DNA of 64,000 nt from Anabaena cylindrica PCC 7122 (GCF_000317695.1 NC_019771.1:4578001-4642000), one strand, 5' to 3'; shown: positions 25,460-35,441, counted from the first letter of the stretch. The notes: a model not told the origin generated them from the sequence alone. Made by a program: numbers and translations.

Positions 25460-25844
25460 TTAGCATTTTTGGCTTGGTAGGCATTAAACAAGAAATTTGA
25501 TAGAATAATTTTGATTCTGGTAAAACTCAGGGTCAAATTTTTTATGGATTTTTAAAATACCCAGCCTGGACAAAACAAAATGCGTGAAATTTACAAGGAT
25601 GTTAAATAAATTGTTTATAATTATTAATACTTCTTCTTTAAGCTTTGTATTCGGTTTTGAGGTGGTAATGTAGCACAGTTAGTAATGGTGATTTTTTCGC
25701 CTGGTCTTAGAGAACTAAGCTCAAACGTTGCTTTCTACACATCACTTTTAGGTGTACTTTGTGGTTTAATTACAGTATTTTGGAGACAAAAATTGTCGAA
25801 AGTATAATAGAAATATTTTCATATATTCCTTTGATCAATAATCA
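25460..25844 (+). other. Intergenic region with a 40-codon frame
   Basis: About 385 bases. A small frame at 25685-25807 codes 40 residues with one hydrophobic segment (VAFYTSLLGVLCGLITVFW) followed by a basic end. It has no clear ribosome-binding site and could be a small membrane protein or a gene remnant. Nothing else is identified. Confidence 0.35.
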
Positions 25845-27347
25845 ATGACTAAAAAATGGTTTCGGACTGGCATGATAGTGATATTTATCCTGTCATTTAT
25901 ATTACGTTTTTGGGGTTTAGGGCGATTTAATACCCTTGTATTTGATGAAATTTATTTTGCCCAATTTGGTAATAACTATCTTACTCAAACGCCATTTTTT
26001 AATGCTCATCCACCGTTGAGTCAATATATAATTGGCTTTGGGATCTGGATTGGTAATCATATTCCCTTTTGGCAAAATACTGTAAATGGGTTGACAGGTT
26101 CTTTATTATCTCCTTGGAGTTATAGGTGGATAAATGCTTTTACTGGTTCATTTATTCCTTTGGTAGTTGTTTTAATAACTTATCAATTAAGCTATCGGTG
26201 TGGCTTTGCTTTATTAGCTGGTTTATTTACAGCTTGTGACGGCTTATTTTTAGTAGAATCTCGCTATGCTCTCAATAATATATATATAGTTATTTTTGGT
26301 TTAATTGGGCAATGGTTTTTATTATTAGCTTTGGAAAAGCAGAATAAACAACGTTGGTGGTGGTTGGCTTTAGCTGGTGTTGGATTTGGTGCTTCTATCG
26401 CTACAAAATGGAATGGTCTATGGTTTCTTTTTGGTGCTTATGGAATGTGGATAGCAGCTTGGATAATTAACTGGTTGCAATCTTTTTTACCGTCACACCA
26501 TGTTTCTATGTTCTCTTATTTGCGTCCTTTAATTACTCCTGCAAATTCTCCAATTAATCATGAAGTTACTATTCAAACACCATTACAAAATCTAGCTCAG
26601 GTAAATATTTTGCAGATGATATCCTGTCTGGGAATTATTCCCGCAGCAGTTTATAGTCTGATTTGGATTCCTCATTTGCAATTAGACACCAGGTATGGAT
26701 TTATAGAAGTTCATCAGGAAATTCTGAAATTTCATTTGCAGTTAGGTGGTAACAGTTCTAGTGTTCATCCTTATTGCGCTGCTTGGTACAAATGGCCATT
26801 ATTAACTCGACCAATGGCTTATTATTATCAAACAACTCAAAGTTTTAAAGATCCTCTACCTGTGTTTGGCCCTCCCTTACCTGCTGGTGCTGGAAAAGTA
26901 ATTTATGATGTTCATGCAATAGGTAATCCGTTTTTGTGGTGGTTTGGTGTTGCAGCCATGATATTTTTAATCGGAATGCTGTTTGTAAAAATGGTTTTAC
27001 CAGGGATACAGCAAAAACGCGTCTTTGTTCCTAAAAATCTGAGTGTTGATAGTTGGATTGCTTTGTATTTAGTTATTAATTATGCAGCTAATTTCTTACC
27101 TTGGGTGAAGGTCAATCGTTGTGTGTTTATCTACCATTATATGTGTGCAGTGGTTTTTACATTTATAGCGATCGCATGGTTCGTCGATCAATGTCTTCGT
27201 AGTTATCGTCGAGAACTGCGTATACTGGGTATTACCATCACTTTTGCTATCATAGCCGCTTTTGTGTTCTGGATGCCTATTTATTTGGGTTTACCTCTGT
27301 CTCAAGAAGATTATCACCTGCGAATGTGGTTTAGATCTTGGATTTGA
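25845..27347 (+). CDS. PMT/GT39-type dolichyl- or polyprenyl-phosphate-sugar glycosyltransferase
   Basis: 500 residues with about ten membrane segments. The first periplasmic loop carries LVFDEIYFAQFGNNYL with the Asp-Glu pair essential in protein mannosyltransferases, followed by AHPPLSQYIIGFG. MAYYYQTT and the LVINYAANFLPWVKVNRCVF/IYHYMCAV segments resemble the C-terminal PMT domain. Such enzymes transfer mannose from a lipid carrier to proteins or glycans on the outer face of the plasma membrane. It stands alone on the strand, so the acceptor is unknown. Confidence 0.85.
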   Translation: MTKKWFRTGMIVIFILSFILRFWGLGRFNTLVFDEIYFAQFGNNYLTQTPFFNAHPPLSQYIIGFGIWIGNHIPFWQNTVNGLTGSLLSPWSYRWINAFTGSFIPLVVVLITYQLSYRCGFALLAGLFTACDGLFLVESRYALNNIYIVIFGLIGQWFLLLALEKQNKQRWWWLALAGVGFGASIATKWNGLWFLFGAYGMWIAAWIINWLQSFLPSHHVSMFSYLRPLITPANSPINHEVTIQTPLQNLAQVNILQMISCLGIIPAAVYSLIWIPHLQLDTRYGFIEVHQEILKFHLQLGGNSSSVHPYCAAWYKWPLLTRPMAYYYQTTQSFKDPLPVFGPPLPAGAGKVIYDVHAIGNPFLWWFGVAAMIFLIGMLFVKMVLPGIQQKRVFVPKNLSVDSWIALYLVINYAANFLPWVKVNRCVFIYHYMCAVVFTFIAIAWFVDQCLRSYRRELRILGITITFAIIAAFVFWMPIYLGLPLSQEDYHLRMWFRSWI

Positions 27348-27456
27348 GTCACGCACTTAACTAGGAAAATTATTACAGTTTAAGCATATTTCTGAAATAA
27401 TCTGCAAGTTAATTTTCAAGCCAAGAGCGGTACATTTAGATAGAATACGAAACCTG

Positions 27457-27724
27457 GAAGGTAAAAAATCTACATAGCACAGTCAAGTTTGAAGTCACAA
27501 GTCAAAATAACGTAGTCACTTTCCGAGTTCAAGATTGGGGCATTGGCATCGCCAAAAATGACCAAGGTCGGCTATTTCAGCCCTTTATTCGGGGCGAAAA
27601 TGTCGGCAGTATTTCGGGAACGGGCATGGGTTTAGCGATCGCTAAAAAATGCGTTAAAGCGCATGGTGGTGAAATTGGCGTAGGGACTACGTTAACAGTG
27701 AATTTACCATTGATTAAAATGTAA
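27457..27724 (+). pseudogene. Remnant of a histidine kinase C-terminus (HATPase domain)
   Basis: A frame of about 88 codons with no start reads STVKFEVTSQNNVVTFRVQD, then WGIGIAKNDQGRLFQPFIRG, then GTGMGLAIAKKCVKAHGG and GVGTTLTVNLPLIKM before TAA at 27722. These are the G1 (DxGxGI), F and G2 (GTGxGLAI) boxes of a histidine kinase ATPase domain. About seven residues expected between GGEI and GVGTT are missing. N-box and everything upstream are absent, so this is a decayed fragment. Confidence 0.85.
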
Positions 27725-28532
27725 CCTTTTGGCTGAATTGAGGTATGAAAATCAAAAATTCTATTTCTCAAACTCTTACTCTTTGAGCGACGGACACTTG
27801 CGTGGGCGGGTTTCCCTACTTGAGTAAAGTGTCCTCGTCTGCGTGAGCTAAATTCATACTTTAATTCACCAACGCCACTTTTTTAACTATATATTAATCA
27901 TTAGTTTCTGTAACGTTAACATAAAAAAATAGAATCAAAAATCTATAGAATGTGTAACATTTATTAACCATCTCTATCAGGCAAAATCTAGATGTATTAT
28001 CGCTATTTGGAGAAATTTATTTATATAAATAAAAACAATGCAATTAAGATGCACGGAGATTAAAATCCTTATTTTACAGGAAATATAGACTTTATTTTTT
28101 CTATGTGTATAATCAATTTTATATATTTAAACACTAAGTAATAGCTTGGTTTATTTTAAAATGAGTAATTATAAATATGTCTTATTACTTATTGATTTGT
28201 AATTTAATCTTTACTTAAACAGAGTGGTCTAGACTGTCTAAAGTCAAAATTGACATCTAAAAACTATGGAAATTAACTGCACAAGTATTAAGTCATCGTG
28301 CGGAAGATTTGTATGGGCGAAAATGTCAATTATCTGGATAAAAACTGAAATTCGACAAGTTTATCGCTGTAATAAAAAAGTGAGTAATCACTACAGAGAA
28401 AGACCACTTAAACGGATTAATTTGTCCAATATTACAGATGACATGGAACGTAAACGCAAGATTGCATTGAGGCCAAACTAGAGTAACTACTGACTTTAGT
28501 TTTTACCACTGTCAATTTTTAATGGGTGCATT
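27725..28532. other. AT-rich gap before the RiPP island
   Basis: About 800 bases. A small dispersed repeat with GCGTGGGCGGGTTTCCC lies near 27800-27850. A 71-codon frame at 28266-28481 has no family resemblance, no good ribosome-binding site and skewed composition, so it is not called. Confidence 0.5.
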
Positions 28533-29270
28533 ATGTCATACTATCAGTCACAAGTCGAGACTAGACCCCTAAGTAATTCAACGGAAAACAGTAAGTTTTT
28601 AACACCTTTTCAACGTAAACTTCTGCAAAAAAGTCTGCAAGAGGATCACCCTGAGTCCTATCGCCAAAGAATTGAAATCATGTTGTTGGCAGATGATGGG
28701 AAAACTCAAACAGAAATTTGTCAAATCCTGGGGTGTTGTGCAGCAACAGTTAGACATTGGATGCACATAGCGCGGATGGGGATGGCGCATCAATGGCAAG
28801 ATTGTCCAATTGGTCGCCCGAAGGTAGTGAACGACCAGTATTTAGAGCGATTGCAAGAATTGTTGAATAGTAGTCCTAGAGATCATGGCTATTCATTTCG
28901 GCGGTGGACAGCGAACTGGCTACAAAAACATTTAGCCAAGGAATTTGGAATTTCGGTGAGCGATCGCCATATTAAACGGTTACTCAAACAGCTAGGGTTA
29001 TCCACGCGCCAAAAACCCAGCAATAACCAAGATAACAACATTAAATCTGACTACGAAGCCAGAATTTCGATTAATGACCTTAAAAACGTCAAAAAATTGG
29101 ACAATTCCGAATTTATATCCATCAATTTTACAAAACTAAGTCAAGATAAAGATTCAGATATATATGGCGCACAATCTATCCGCTCAGTTGGTATCTCTAC
29201 AACAAATCAACCATGCTTTGGGCTACTCTCTCTCCACAGCCGAATTCCAACATTATCTACCACAATTTAA
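28533..29270 (+). CDS. Double helix-turn-helix protein at the head of the RiPP export operon
   Basis: 245 residues. First HTH near 45-85 (QRIEIMLLADDGKTQTEICQ, ILGCCAATVRHWMHIARMG), second winged part near 100-165 (YLERLQELLNSSPRDHGYSF, RRWTANWLQKHLAKEFGISV, HIKRLLKQLGLS). This is the DNA-binding half of IS630-type transposases without the DDE half; such proteins regularly precede HetC-like exporters in cyanobacteria and probably regulate them. The last 36 codons overlap the exporter gene out of frame by 107 bases, unusually long, so the true C-terminus may once have been shorter or a frameshift has altered the end. Confidence 0.75.
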   Translation: MSYYQSQVETRPLSNSTENSKFLTPFQRKLLQKSLQEDHPESYRQRIEIMLLADDGKTQTEICQILGCCAATVRHWMHIARMGMAHQWQDCPIGRPKVVNDQYLERLQELLNSSPRDHGYSFRRWTANWLQKHLAKEFGISVSDRHIKRLLKQLGLSTRQKPSNNQDNNIKSDYEARISINDLKNVKKLDNSEFISINFTKLSQDKDSDIYGAQSIRSVGISTTNQPCFGLLSLHSRIPTLSTTI

Positions 29271-31890
29271 AGAGAAAACCCCCAAAGTCGGCAAGTTCTG
29301 GCAAGGAAATGATGTTGAAGCAGGAATCTACATCGTCATTGCTGGTAAAGCGAGATTGCTAGACAAAGCGGGTGAATTAATTGCCACTCTTGAAGCCGGA
29401 TCATCATTTGGGGAATTTACCTTATTTCCAGAGTCTGAATTTCAAACCTATGGTGCCAGGGCAAGTGTAAATTTACAACTTTGCTTTGTGCCTAGTGCAG
29501 TTTTATCGCCTTTAATGGCTAAATATCCCCAAATTCAAGCACATTTATGGCATCAAGCACAAAAGCTCAATAGCCTACTAGTAGGTTCAGATCCCACATC
29601 AGAAGTAGTAGAGAATATCAATCCAAACCCAGAATTTTCAGCACTCCCAACAGTAGAAGCAAAATCAGAGCTAAAAATTAGCAAAGCCTATTTTCCTAGT
29701 CCTACACAACGAGTCAGACATTTATGGCAACACATTATTAGACGCTATCCGTTTTTTGCCCAACAGAGTGCTTCTGATTGCGGTGCTGCTTGTTTGGTGA
29801 TGGTATCCCGGTATTGGGGGAAACGTTTTAGCGTTAATCGTTTACGGGACATTGCCAATGTAGATCGAAATGGTGCATCCTTGCGGGGGTTATTGACAGC
29901 AGCCGAAAGCCTGGGTTTTGCCACCAGACCTGTTAAAGCCAGCCTCAACCAATTAGCAAAACAGAAATTACCTGCGATCGCACACTGGGAAGGTAAACAT
30001 TATATTGTTGTCTATGAAATAACCTCCAAACACGTTATAGTCGCTGATCCTGCGATCGGTCAACGCACTCTCAGTCACCTAGAATTTAAAGCCGATTGGA
30101 CTGGTTATACCTTGCTGTTGCAACCGACAGCCATGCTCAAAGAAGCCAAAGACACTTCCACACCTTTTTGGCAATTCTTTGAATTATTAAAACCACACTC
30201 TTTGATCATGTTGGAAGTCTTTATTGCTTCCATATTTATCCAGATATTTGGACTCATTACTCCCCTATTCACCCAATTAATATTAGACCGTGTAGTAGTA
30301 CAGCGTTCCGAACTCACTTTAACAGCAGTAGGCATAGGTTTATTATTATTTAGCTTCTTCCGTGTAGCCATGATGGGCTTACGGCAATATCTGCTAGATC
30401 ACATGGCAAATCGCATAGATTTAGCCCTCATTGTTGGCTTTATTCGCCATACCTTCAGACTACCCTTGAGTTTCTTCGAGTCCCGTTATGTCGGGGATAT
30501 TATCTCTCGCGTTCAAGAAAATCGCAAAATTCAACGCTTCCTCTCCGGTGAAGCATCATCAATCCTCTTAGATTTATTTACGGTTTTTATCTATGTAGGA
30601 TTAATGCTTTGGTATAGCTGGAAAATGGCATTGCTGGCCTTGGTAATAGTTCCACCTTTTGCCTTATTAGCACTAATTGCCACACCTTTTTTACAAAGGA
30701 TTTCCAGAGAAATATTTAATGCTGTTGCCAAAGAAAGTAGTTACCTAATTGAAGCCCTAACTGGGTTGCGAACCGTCAAAGCTACAGCAGTAGAACAAAC
30801 AGTCCGTTGGCATTGGGAAGAGTTATTAAATAAAGAAGTTAAAACTAACTTCTCTGGGCAAATTATCAGCAATCGTCTACAAATTTTTAGTAATCTCATC
30901 CAATCATTAGCGACTACTGGGTTATTGTGGTACGGGGCATATTTAGTAATTCAAAATGAATTAACAATTGGTCAACTAGTAGCATTTAATATGTTACTAG
31001 GCAACATTATTACACCCTTTCAACGTTTGATTGTGCTATGGAATCAATTACAAGAAGTTGTGATTGCCGTAGAACGCATTAATGATGTTTTAGATACAGA
31101 ACCAGAAGAAGATTTACAGCATCAACCACGGCAAAATTTACCCCAACTAAAAGGAAATATCCGCTTTGATAACGTCACTTTCCGTTATCATCCAGAAAGC
31201 GATATCAATATCATAGAGAATCTCAGTTTTGAAATCAAACCAGGGCAAATGGTAGCACTAGTAGGACGTAGTGGTTCAGGGAAAACCACCCTTTCTAAAT
31301 TAGTTTTGGGCTTATATCCTCCTACAGATGGGAAAGTTTTAATTGATGGACAAGATATTACTAGTATTTCCTTGCGTTCCTTACGCCAGCACGTAGGAGT
31401 AGTTGACCAAGATACATTTTTATTCGGTGGGACAATTCGAGAAAATATTAGTTTAGGGCATCCTGGAGTACCTTTAATAGAAGTCATTGAAGCAGCACAA
31501 TTAGCAGGTGCTGATGAGTTTATTAAAAAATTGCCAATGGGATATGAAACCCAAATAGGTGAAGGTGGAGGCTTATTATCTGGTGGGCAACGACAAAGAA
31601 TAGCTATTGCTAGGGCGTTATTAGGTAATCCTCGATTGTTAATTTTAGATGAAGCAACTTCCCATCTAGATACCGAATCAGAAAGAATCATTCAGCAGAA
31701 TTTAAACACAATCCTCAAAGGAAAAACTACCTTAGTAATTGCCCATCGTCTTTCTACAGTTAAAAATGCAGATTTGATTTTAGTACTAGACCGAGGTGTA
31801 TTAATTGAGAGTGGAAATCATGAAGAATTAATGTCAAAACGAGGGCATTATTTCTATCTCAATCAACAGCAATTACAAAAGATAGAATAA
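29164..31890 (+). CDS. Peptidase-containing ABC exporter (C39) with cNMP-binding-like domain
   Basis: 908 residues. Order: cyclic-nucleotide-binding-like domain at about 20-135 (GIYIVIAGKARLLDKAGELI, GSSFGEFTLFP); C39 Cys peptidase at 195-320 with Q, C206 in SASDCGAACLVM, H279 in WEGKHYIVVYE and D295 in VADPAIG; six-helix ABC exporter membrane domain at about 345-640; ATPase with Walker A GRSGSGKTTL near 700, LSGGQRQRIAIARALL near 805 and LLILDEATSHLD near 827. It should cut double-glycine leaders and export the cores. The layout matches cyanobacterial HetC-like transporters. Six matching precursors follow in the same direction. Confidence 0.95.
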   Translation: MAHNLSAQLVSLQQINHALGYSLSTAEFQHYLPQFKEKTPKVGKFWQGNDVEAGIYIVIAGKARLLDKAGELIATLEAGSSFGEFTLFPESEFQTYGARASVNLQLCFVPSAVLSPLMAKYPQIQAHLWHQAQKLNSLLVGSDPTSEVVENINPNPEFSALPTVEAKSELKISKAYFPSPTQRVRHLWQHIIRRYPFFAQQSASDCGAACLVMVSRYWGKRFSVNRLRDIANVDRNGASLRGLLTAAESLGFATRPVKASLNQLAKQKLPAIAHWEGKHYIVVYEITSKHVIVADPAIGQRTLSHLEFKADWTGYTLLLQPTAMLKEAKDTSTPFWQFFELLKPHSLIMLEVFIASIFIQIFGLITPLFTQLILDRVVVQRSELTLTAVGIGLLLFSFFRVAMMGLRQYLLDHMANRIDLALIVGFIRHTFRLPLSFFESRYVGDIISRVQENRKIQRFLSGEASSILLDLFTVFIYVGLMLWYSWKMALLALVIVPPFALLALIATPFLQRISREIFNAVAKESSYLIEALTGLRTVKATAVEQTVRWHWEELLNKEVKTNFSGQIISNRLQIFSNLIQSLATTGLLWYGAYLVIQNELTIGQLVAFNMLLGNIITPFQRLIVLWNQLQEVVIAVERINDVLDTEPEEDLQHQPRQNLPQLKGNIRFDNVTFRYHPESDINIIENLSFEIKPGQMVALVGRSGSGKTTLSKLVLGLYPPTDGKVLIDGQDITSISLRSLRQHVGVVDQDTFLFGGTIRENISLGHPGVPLIEVIEAAQLAGADEFIKKLPMGYETQIGEGGGLLSGGQRQRIAIARALLGNPRLLILDEATSHLDTESERIIQQNLNTILKGKTTLVIAHRLSTVKNADLILVLDRGVLIESGNHEELMSKRGHYFYLNQQQLQKIE

Positions 31891-31954
31891 AAACAAGTCT
31901 GGTAATTAATTTTCTCAAAAATCATAAATAAACAATTTTTAATAAGGTAGAAGA

Positions 31955-33484
31955 ATGACAGATTTACTTAATGGACGGGTTCAACATTACATAACAAAAG
32001 ACGTGTATGAAGACAATAATTTAGCAGTTGAAGTACCAGTAGAAATAGTAATTAGAGATGATTGGTCTGACATAACTAAAGAATCTCTTGATAGCTTGCC
32101 TCAAGTGTGGACAAGGGGATTACTATATTTTTTGGTCATATTTGTCTCTATAGTTTTGCCTTGGGCAATCTTATCTAAGGTAGATGAAACTGGTACTGCT
32201 AGAGGAAGAATCGAGCCTAAAGATAAAACAATTAAACTCGATGCTGCTGTGTCGGGTACTGTATCCGAAATTCGAGTTAAAGAGGGCGATTCAGTAAAAG
32301 CTGGACAAACTTTATTATTGTTAGAATCAGAATTAGTAAAATCAGAACTAAATCAGATACAAAATAAATTAGAAGGACAACTAAACCGACTATCTCAACT
32401 GAATTTATCTAAAAATCAGTTAGTTGTATCTTTGGCAACTCAACAGCAACAAAATCAATCTCAACAATTAGAAAAACAAGCTCAAGTAGACCAAGCACAA
32501 CAAAATATTACTGCATTGAATAATGCCTATCAATTACAAAAAGAAGAAAGATTATCTCAAGTAAATCAAGCGCGACAAACCCTTGAACATAATCAAACTG
32601 CTAGTAGATTAGTAGGAAGTAGTTTAGCAAGTACGCAACGCGAAGTACAACGATACAGGAAATTAAATAAAGAAGGTGTTGTTCCTGAAATCAACGTTGT
32701 AGAGAAGCAAGATATAGCTAAAGATAAACAACAATTGCATGAACAAACTAGAGCAGATATTAAGCAAGCTAAGTTACGTTTAGCAGAACAACTGAGTAGT
32801 TATGAAAGAAATATTCGTCAAGCAAATGCAGATATTGAACAGGCTACATTGCGACTCAAAGAACAGGAAAGAGGATATCAAAGCCTGGTACGTTCTGGTC
32901 AACTAGCCGTTTTAAGAATTCAGGAACAGCAGAAAAACTTAGATACAGAAATTACTTCTTTGCAAGCGGAAATCGCTCAAAGTCAAAGCCAAATTGAATC
33001 AATAAAATTTCAATTAGGACAACGAGAAGTAAAAGCTACAGCTAGTGGTACACTGTTTCAATTACCGATTCAAAAAGCTGGTTCAGTTGTACAGGTAGGC
33101 ACAATGGTGGCAGAAATTGCGCCCCTCAATTCACCTTTAATAATTCGGGCGCAAATGGCGACAACTGAAAGTGGTTTTTTGCGGTTAGGATTACCAGTCA
33201 AAATAAAATTTGATGCTTATCCTTTTCAAGATTATGGAGTAGTTGCAGGGGAGTTAATTAAGATTTCACCAACTACCACAGAAATAGATACACCTAGTGG
33301 CAAAGTTGCAGCTTACAACTTAGAAATTTCTCTCAAACAGAATTGTATTCCCTCTGCAAATAAATGTATTTCCTTACATCCAGGAGATACAGCAACGGCT
33401 GAAGTAATTGTGCGTCAACGCCGCATTATTGATTTCTTAATTGATCCATTTAAGAAATTGCAGAAAGGAGGAGTGAAATTATAG
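31955..33484 (+). CDS. HlyD-family membrane fusion protein
   Basis: 509 residues. One membrane segment near 52-74 (GLLYFLVIFVSIVLPWAILS), first half of a biotinyl-lipoyl domain (GTVSEIRVKEGDSVKAGQTL near 108-127), a long Gln-rich coiled-coil hairpin (about 130-355), then the second lipoyl half (GTLFQLPIQKAGSVVQVGTM) and beta-barrel (APLNSPLIIRAQMATTESGF, LRLGLPVKIKFDAYPFQDYG). It links the C39 exporter to an outer membrane channel, making a type I system. It begins 64 bases after the exporter stop and is clearly in the same operon; the TolC partner is elsewhere. Confidence 0.93.
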   Translation: MTDLLNGRVQHYITKDVYEDNNLAVEVPVEIVIRDDWSDITKESLDSLPQVWTRGLLYFLVIFVSIVLPWAILSKVDETGTARGRIEPKDKTIKLDAAVSGTVSEIRVKEGDSVKAGQTLLLLESELVKSELNQIQNKLEGQLNRLSQLNLSKNQLVVSLATQQQQNQSQQLEKQAQVDQAQQNITALNNAYQLQKEERLSQVNQARQTLEHNQTASRLVGSSLASTQREVQRYRKLNKEGVVPEINVVEKQDIAKDKQQLHEQTRADIKQAKLRLAEQLSSYERNIRQANADIEQATLRLKEQERGYQSLVRSGQLAVLRIQEQQKNLDTEITSLQAEIAQSQSQIESIKFQLGQREVKATASGTLFQLPIQKAGSVVQVGTMVAEIAPLNSPLIIRAQMATTESGFLRLGLPVKIKFDAYPFQDYGVVAGELIKISPTTTEIDTPSGKVAAYNLEISLKQNCIPSANKCISLHPGDTATAEVIVRQRRIIDFLIDPFKKLQKGGVKL

Positions 33485-33578
33485 CATCAGCATTCAACCA
33501 TCAGCAAGAAGCAAAGAGCTTGCAACGTCACGAAAAAATTTTTCATTCAGCAAAACTAATTAATTTAAGGACTATTCC

Positions 33579-34319
33579 ATGTCACAACCTATCACTATTA
33601 CCAAAGAAGATATACTTAAGCAAGTTCAATATTCTTGTAAAATTCCAGAAATAATTGAGCAAATTGTTTCTCGTAAGGTGATTATAGCTGCTGCGGAAGA
33701 AGCTGGAATACAAGTAGAAACGGAAGAATTGCAAACAGTAGCAGATCAAATCCGATTAGTTCACCAACTTAATAGTGCTGATGATACCTGGAAGTGGTTG
33801 GAAAAACATCATTTATCTTTAGATGATTTTGAAGATATTGTCTACACCAATCTTATTTCTAATAAGTTACTTAGCCATCTATTTGCTGATCAAGTTGAAC
33901 CCTATTTCTTTGAAAATCAACTCAATTATATGGGTGTGGTGATGTATGAGGTTATTTTTAGTGATGAAGATTTAGCAATAGAACTCTTCTATTCTATTAA
34001 GGAAGGTGAAATGAGTTTCTATGATGTGGCTCACAAATATATTGAAGATCAGGAATTACGGCGAAAAGGAGGATATTTGGGGTTATTGCGTCGCCGGGAT
34101 TTAAAGCCGGAAATTTCTGCCGCTGTCTTTGCTGTGAAACCACCTCAGCTACTTAAACCTATTGTGACATCTAAGGGCGTACACCTGATTTTGGTAGAGG
34201 AACTAATTCAGCCAGATTTAAATGAAAAACTCCAACTCCGCACCCACATTATTTCAGATTTATTCTCCGAGTGGCTGAAACAACAAATTGAACAGTATGA
34301 AGTAATTAAAAGTTTTTAA
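33579..34319 (+). CDS. Parvulin-like peptidyl-prolyl isomerase, bacteriocin-cluster type
   Basis: 246 residues, no signal peptide. The N-terminal half is a SurA/trigger-type helical domain (VSRKVIIAAAEEAGIQVETE, DTWKWLEKHHLSLDDFEDIV), the C-terminal half a rotamase domain (MYEVIFSDEDLAIELFYSIK, FYDVAHKYIEDQELRRKGGY and FAVKPPQLLKPIVTSKGVHL). The active site is degenerate compared with PpiC (YLGLLRRRDLKPE in place of G-x-LG..GxM). Related genes sit next to HetC-like exporters in many cyanobacteria. Likely a chaperone for precursors or the exporter, by context. The second copy is at 40117. Confidence 0.85.
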   Translation: MSQPITITKEDILKQVQYSCKIPEIIEQIVSRKVIIAAAEEAGIQVETEELQTVADQIRLVHQLNSADDTWKWLEKHHLSLDDFEDIVYTNLISNKLLSHLFADQVEPYFFENQLNYMGVVMYEVIFSDEDLAIELFYSIKEGEMSFYDVAHKYIEDQELRRKGGYLGLLRRRDLKPEISAAVFAVKPPQLLKPIVTSKGVHLILVEELIQPDLNEKLQLRTHIISDLFSEWLKQQIEQYEVIKSF

Positions 34320-35004
34320 ACAAACTATACTGTAAAAAATTAATACTGTTTTAAAAATCAATACTATTGCCAAAACTTTGAAACCCGATTGATATCGTCA
34401 CGATTTCCTTGGGTTTTAGACCTATTTAGGAAAATTGGCAATAGTATTGTTATAGATAAATGTATTTTTTTACTCTTTTTTCATAAATGCGTCTCTGTAA
34501 TAACCGCCTGTGATACTCAATGGGGCGGAATGTGGGATATAACTAAAAGATTTATGTCCAAAATAAACCCAGTAAAACTTAATGGTTGAGTGAGATACCA
34601 GAACCCCTTCTCCAACTCCCTCACCGCAAGTGAAGAGGGGAGTGGGATGTATCTGAGTTCAAGTGCATACCGCTATAAAAAAATTAAACTGAGACAGTAG
34701 CTAGATTCTTGGAATGTATTTTTTATATTCTTTGAACTAGGACATAATAGGTTTATTTATAGCTTAAAAAGATATTTTTAAACACTTGATTTAGTAATAA
34801 AAATACCTAAGAATTAGAAACAAGAAATAGGGAATTAGGTATAGCTTTATGCACTTTAGATGAGATAGCGTCATCAAATTGCAAACCATATAGATGTCTG
34901 TTTTTCGCGCATTGGATTGTATTCTATCCGACCAAAAACCGCTATAGTACCTACTCTACTTCCCATTTAATCAAACCAATTGAAACAAAGATGGAGACTT
35001 GATC
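34320..35004. other. Precursor upstream region with inverted repeat and dispersed repeat
   Basis: 685 bases without a gene. CAATACTATTGCCAA at 34359-34373 is matched by its reverse complement at 34435-34449, a 15-bp inverted repeat around about 60 bases, perhaps a decayed insertion. A composite repeat starting GGTTGAGTGAGATACCAG lies at 34583-34671 and is related to 7588-7736. The promoter of the precursor array must lie to its right; I could not fix it. Confidence 0.6.
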
Positions 35005-35199
35005 ATGGCTTCAATTAAAATTTCTGACTTACGTCCTTCTGGCTTAGATTTATTTGTAGATTCTGAAAGCTTTTTGAATGATTTAAACGACAGCGATTTA
35101 GCAGCCACTAATGGTGGAGCTACCCCCGCTGGTGTTGCTTTGCTCGGTGCGGCTTGGCTTGGTTATTCCATCGGTAAAGAACTAGCCCGCTTCTTCTAA
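35005..35199 (+). CDS. RiPP precursor A1 (double-glycine leader)
   Basis: 64 residues from the ATG at 35005, after GGAGACTTGATC; a TTG two codons earlier is rejected. Leader IKISDLRPSGLDLFVDSESF plus LNDLNDSDLAATNGG ends in the double Gly expected by the C39 peptidase. The core has 26 residues beginning ATPAG and ending ELARFF, hydrophobic with a GYSIG (GxxxG) motif, Thr at 2, one Ser and no Cys. It is the first of three A-type precursors, each paired with a B type 62 bases downstream. Confidence 0.88.
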   Translation: MASIKISDLRPSGLDLFVDSESFLNDLNDSDLAATNGGATPAGVALLGAAWLGYSIGKELARFF

Positions 35200-35261
35200 T
35201 TTGGGTTTAGTTTTGTCTAGTTGAAAAGCTCACAATTTTTCAATAATTTCGGAGAGAAATC

Positions 35262-35441
35262 ATGGCTGTTATTGCAATCAACGACTTACGCCCAACTGGT
35301 GCTGAACTGTTTTTCGGTTCAGAAAGCTTCATGGCTGACTTAAACGATAACGAACTAGGAAATGTCAATGGTGGTATTACTCCTAGCTGGTATTTCGCTG
35401 CTGTAGGTGTCACTGCTCTTGTTGGTTATTTAGCTAACTAA
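35262..35441 (+). CDS. RiPP precursor B1 (double-glycine leader)
   Basis: 59 residues from ATG 35262 after GGAGAGAAATC. Leader AINDLRPTGAELFFGSESFM then ADLNDNELGNVNGG. The core begins ITPSWYF and ends GYLAN; compared with copies B2 and B3 it has lost the final Arg or Arg-Lys because of an earlier stop. Core: hydrophobic, Thr at 2 and 13, Ser at 4, no Cys. Too short for common gene-finder cut-offs, so easily missed. Confidence 0.87.
   Translation: MAVIAINDLRPTGAELFFGSESFMADLNDNELGNVNGGITPSWYFAAVGVTALVGYLAN

Noticed and set aside
27457..27724. Functional small ATPase
   Set aside because: Lacks the N-box and any start, and has an internal deletion; a histidine kinase remnant explains it.
28266..28481. 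71-codon frame before the HTH gene
   Set aside because: No family resemblance, no clear ribosome-binding site, Cys/Arg/Lys-rich composition typical of chance translation in AT-rich DNA.
28533..29270. Intact transposase
   Set aside because: Only the HTH half of an IS630-like protein is present, without DDE residues or inverted repeats, and such genes regularly head exporter operons.
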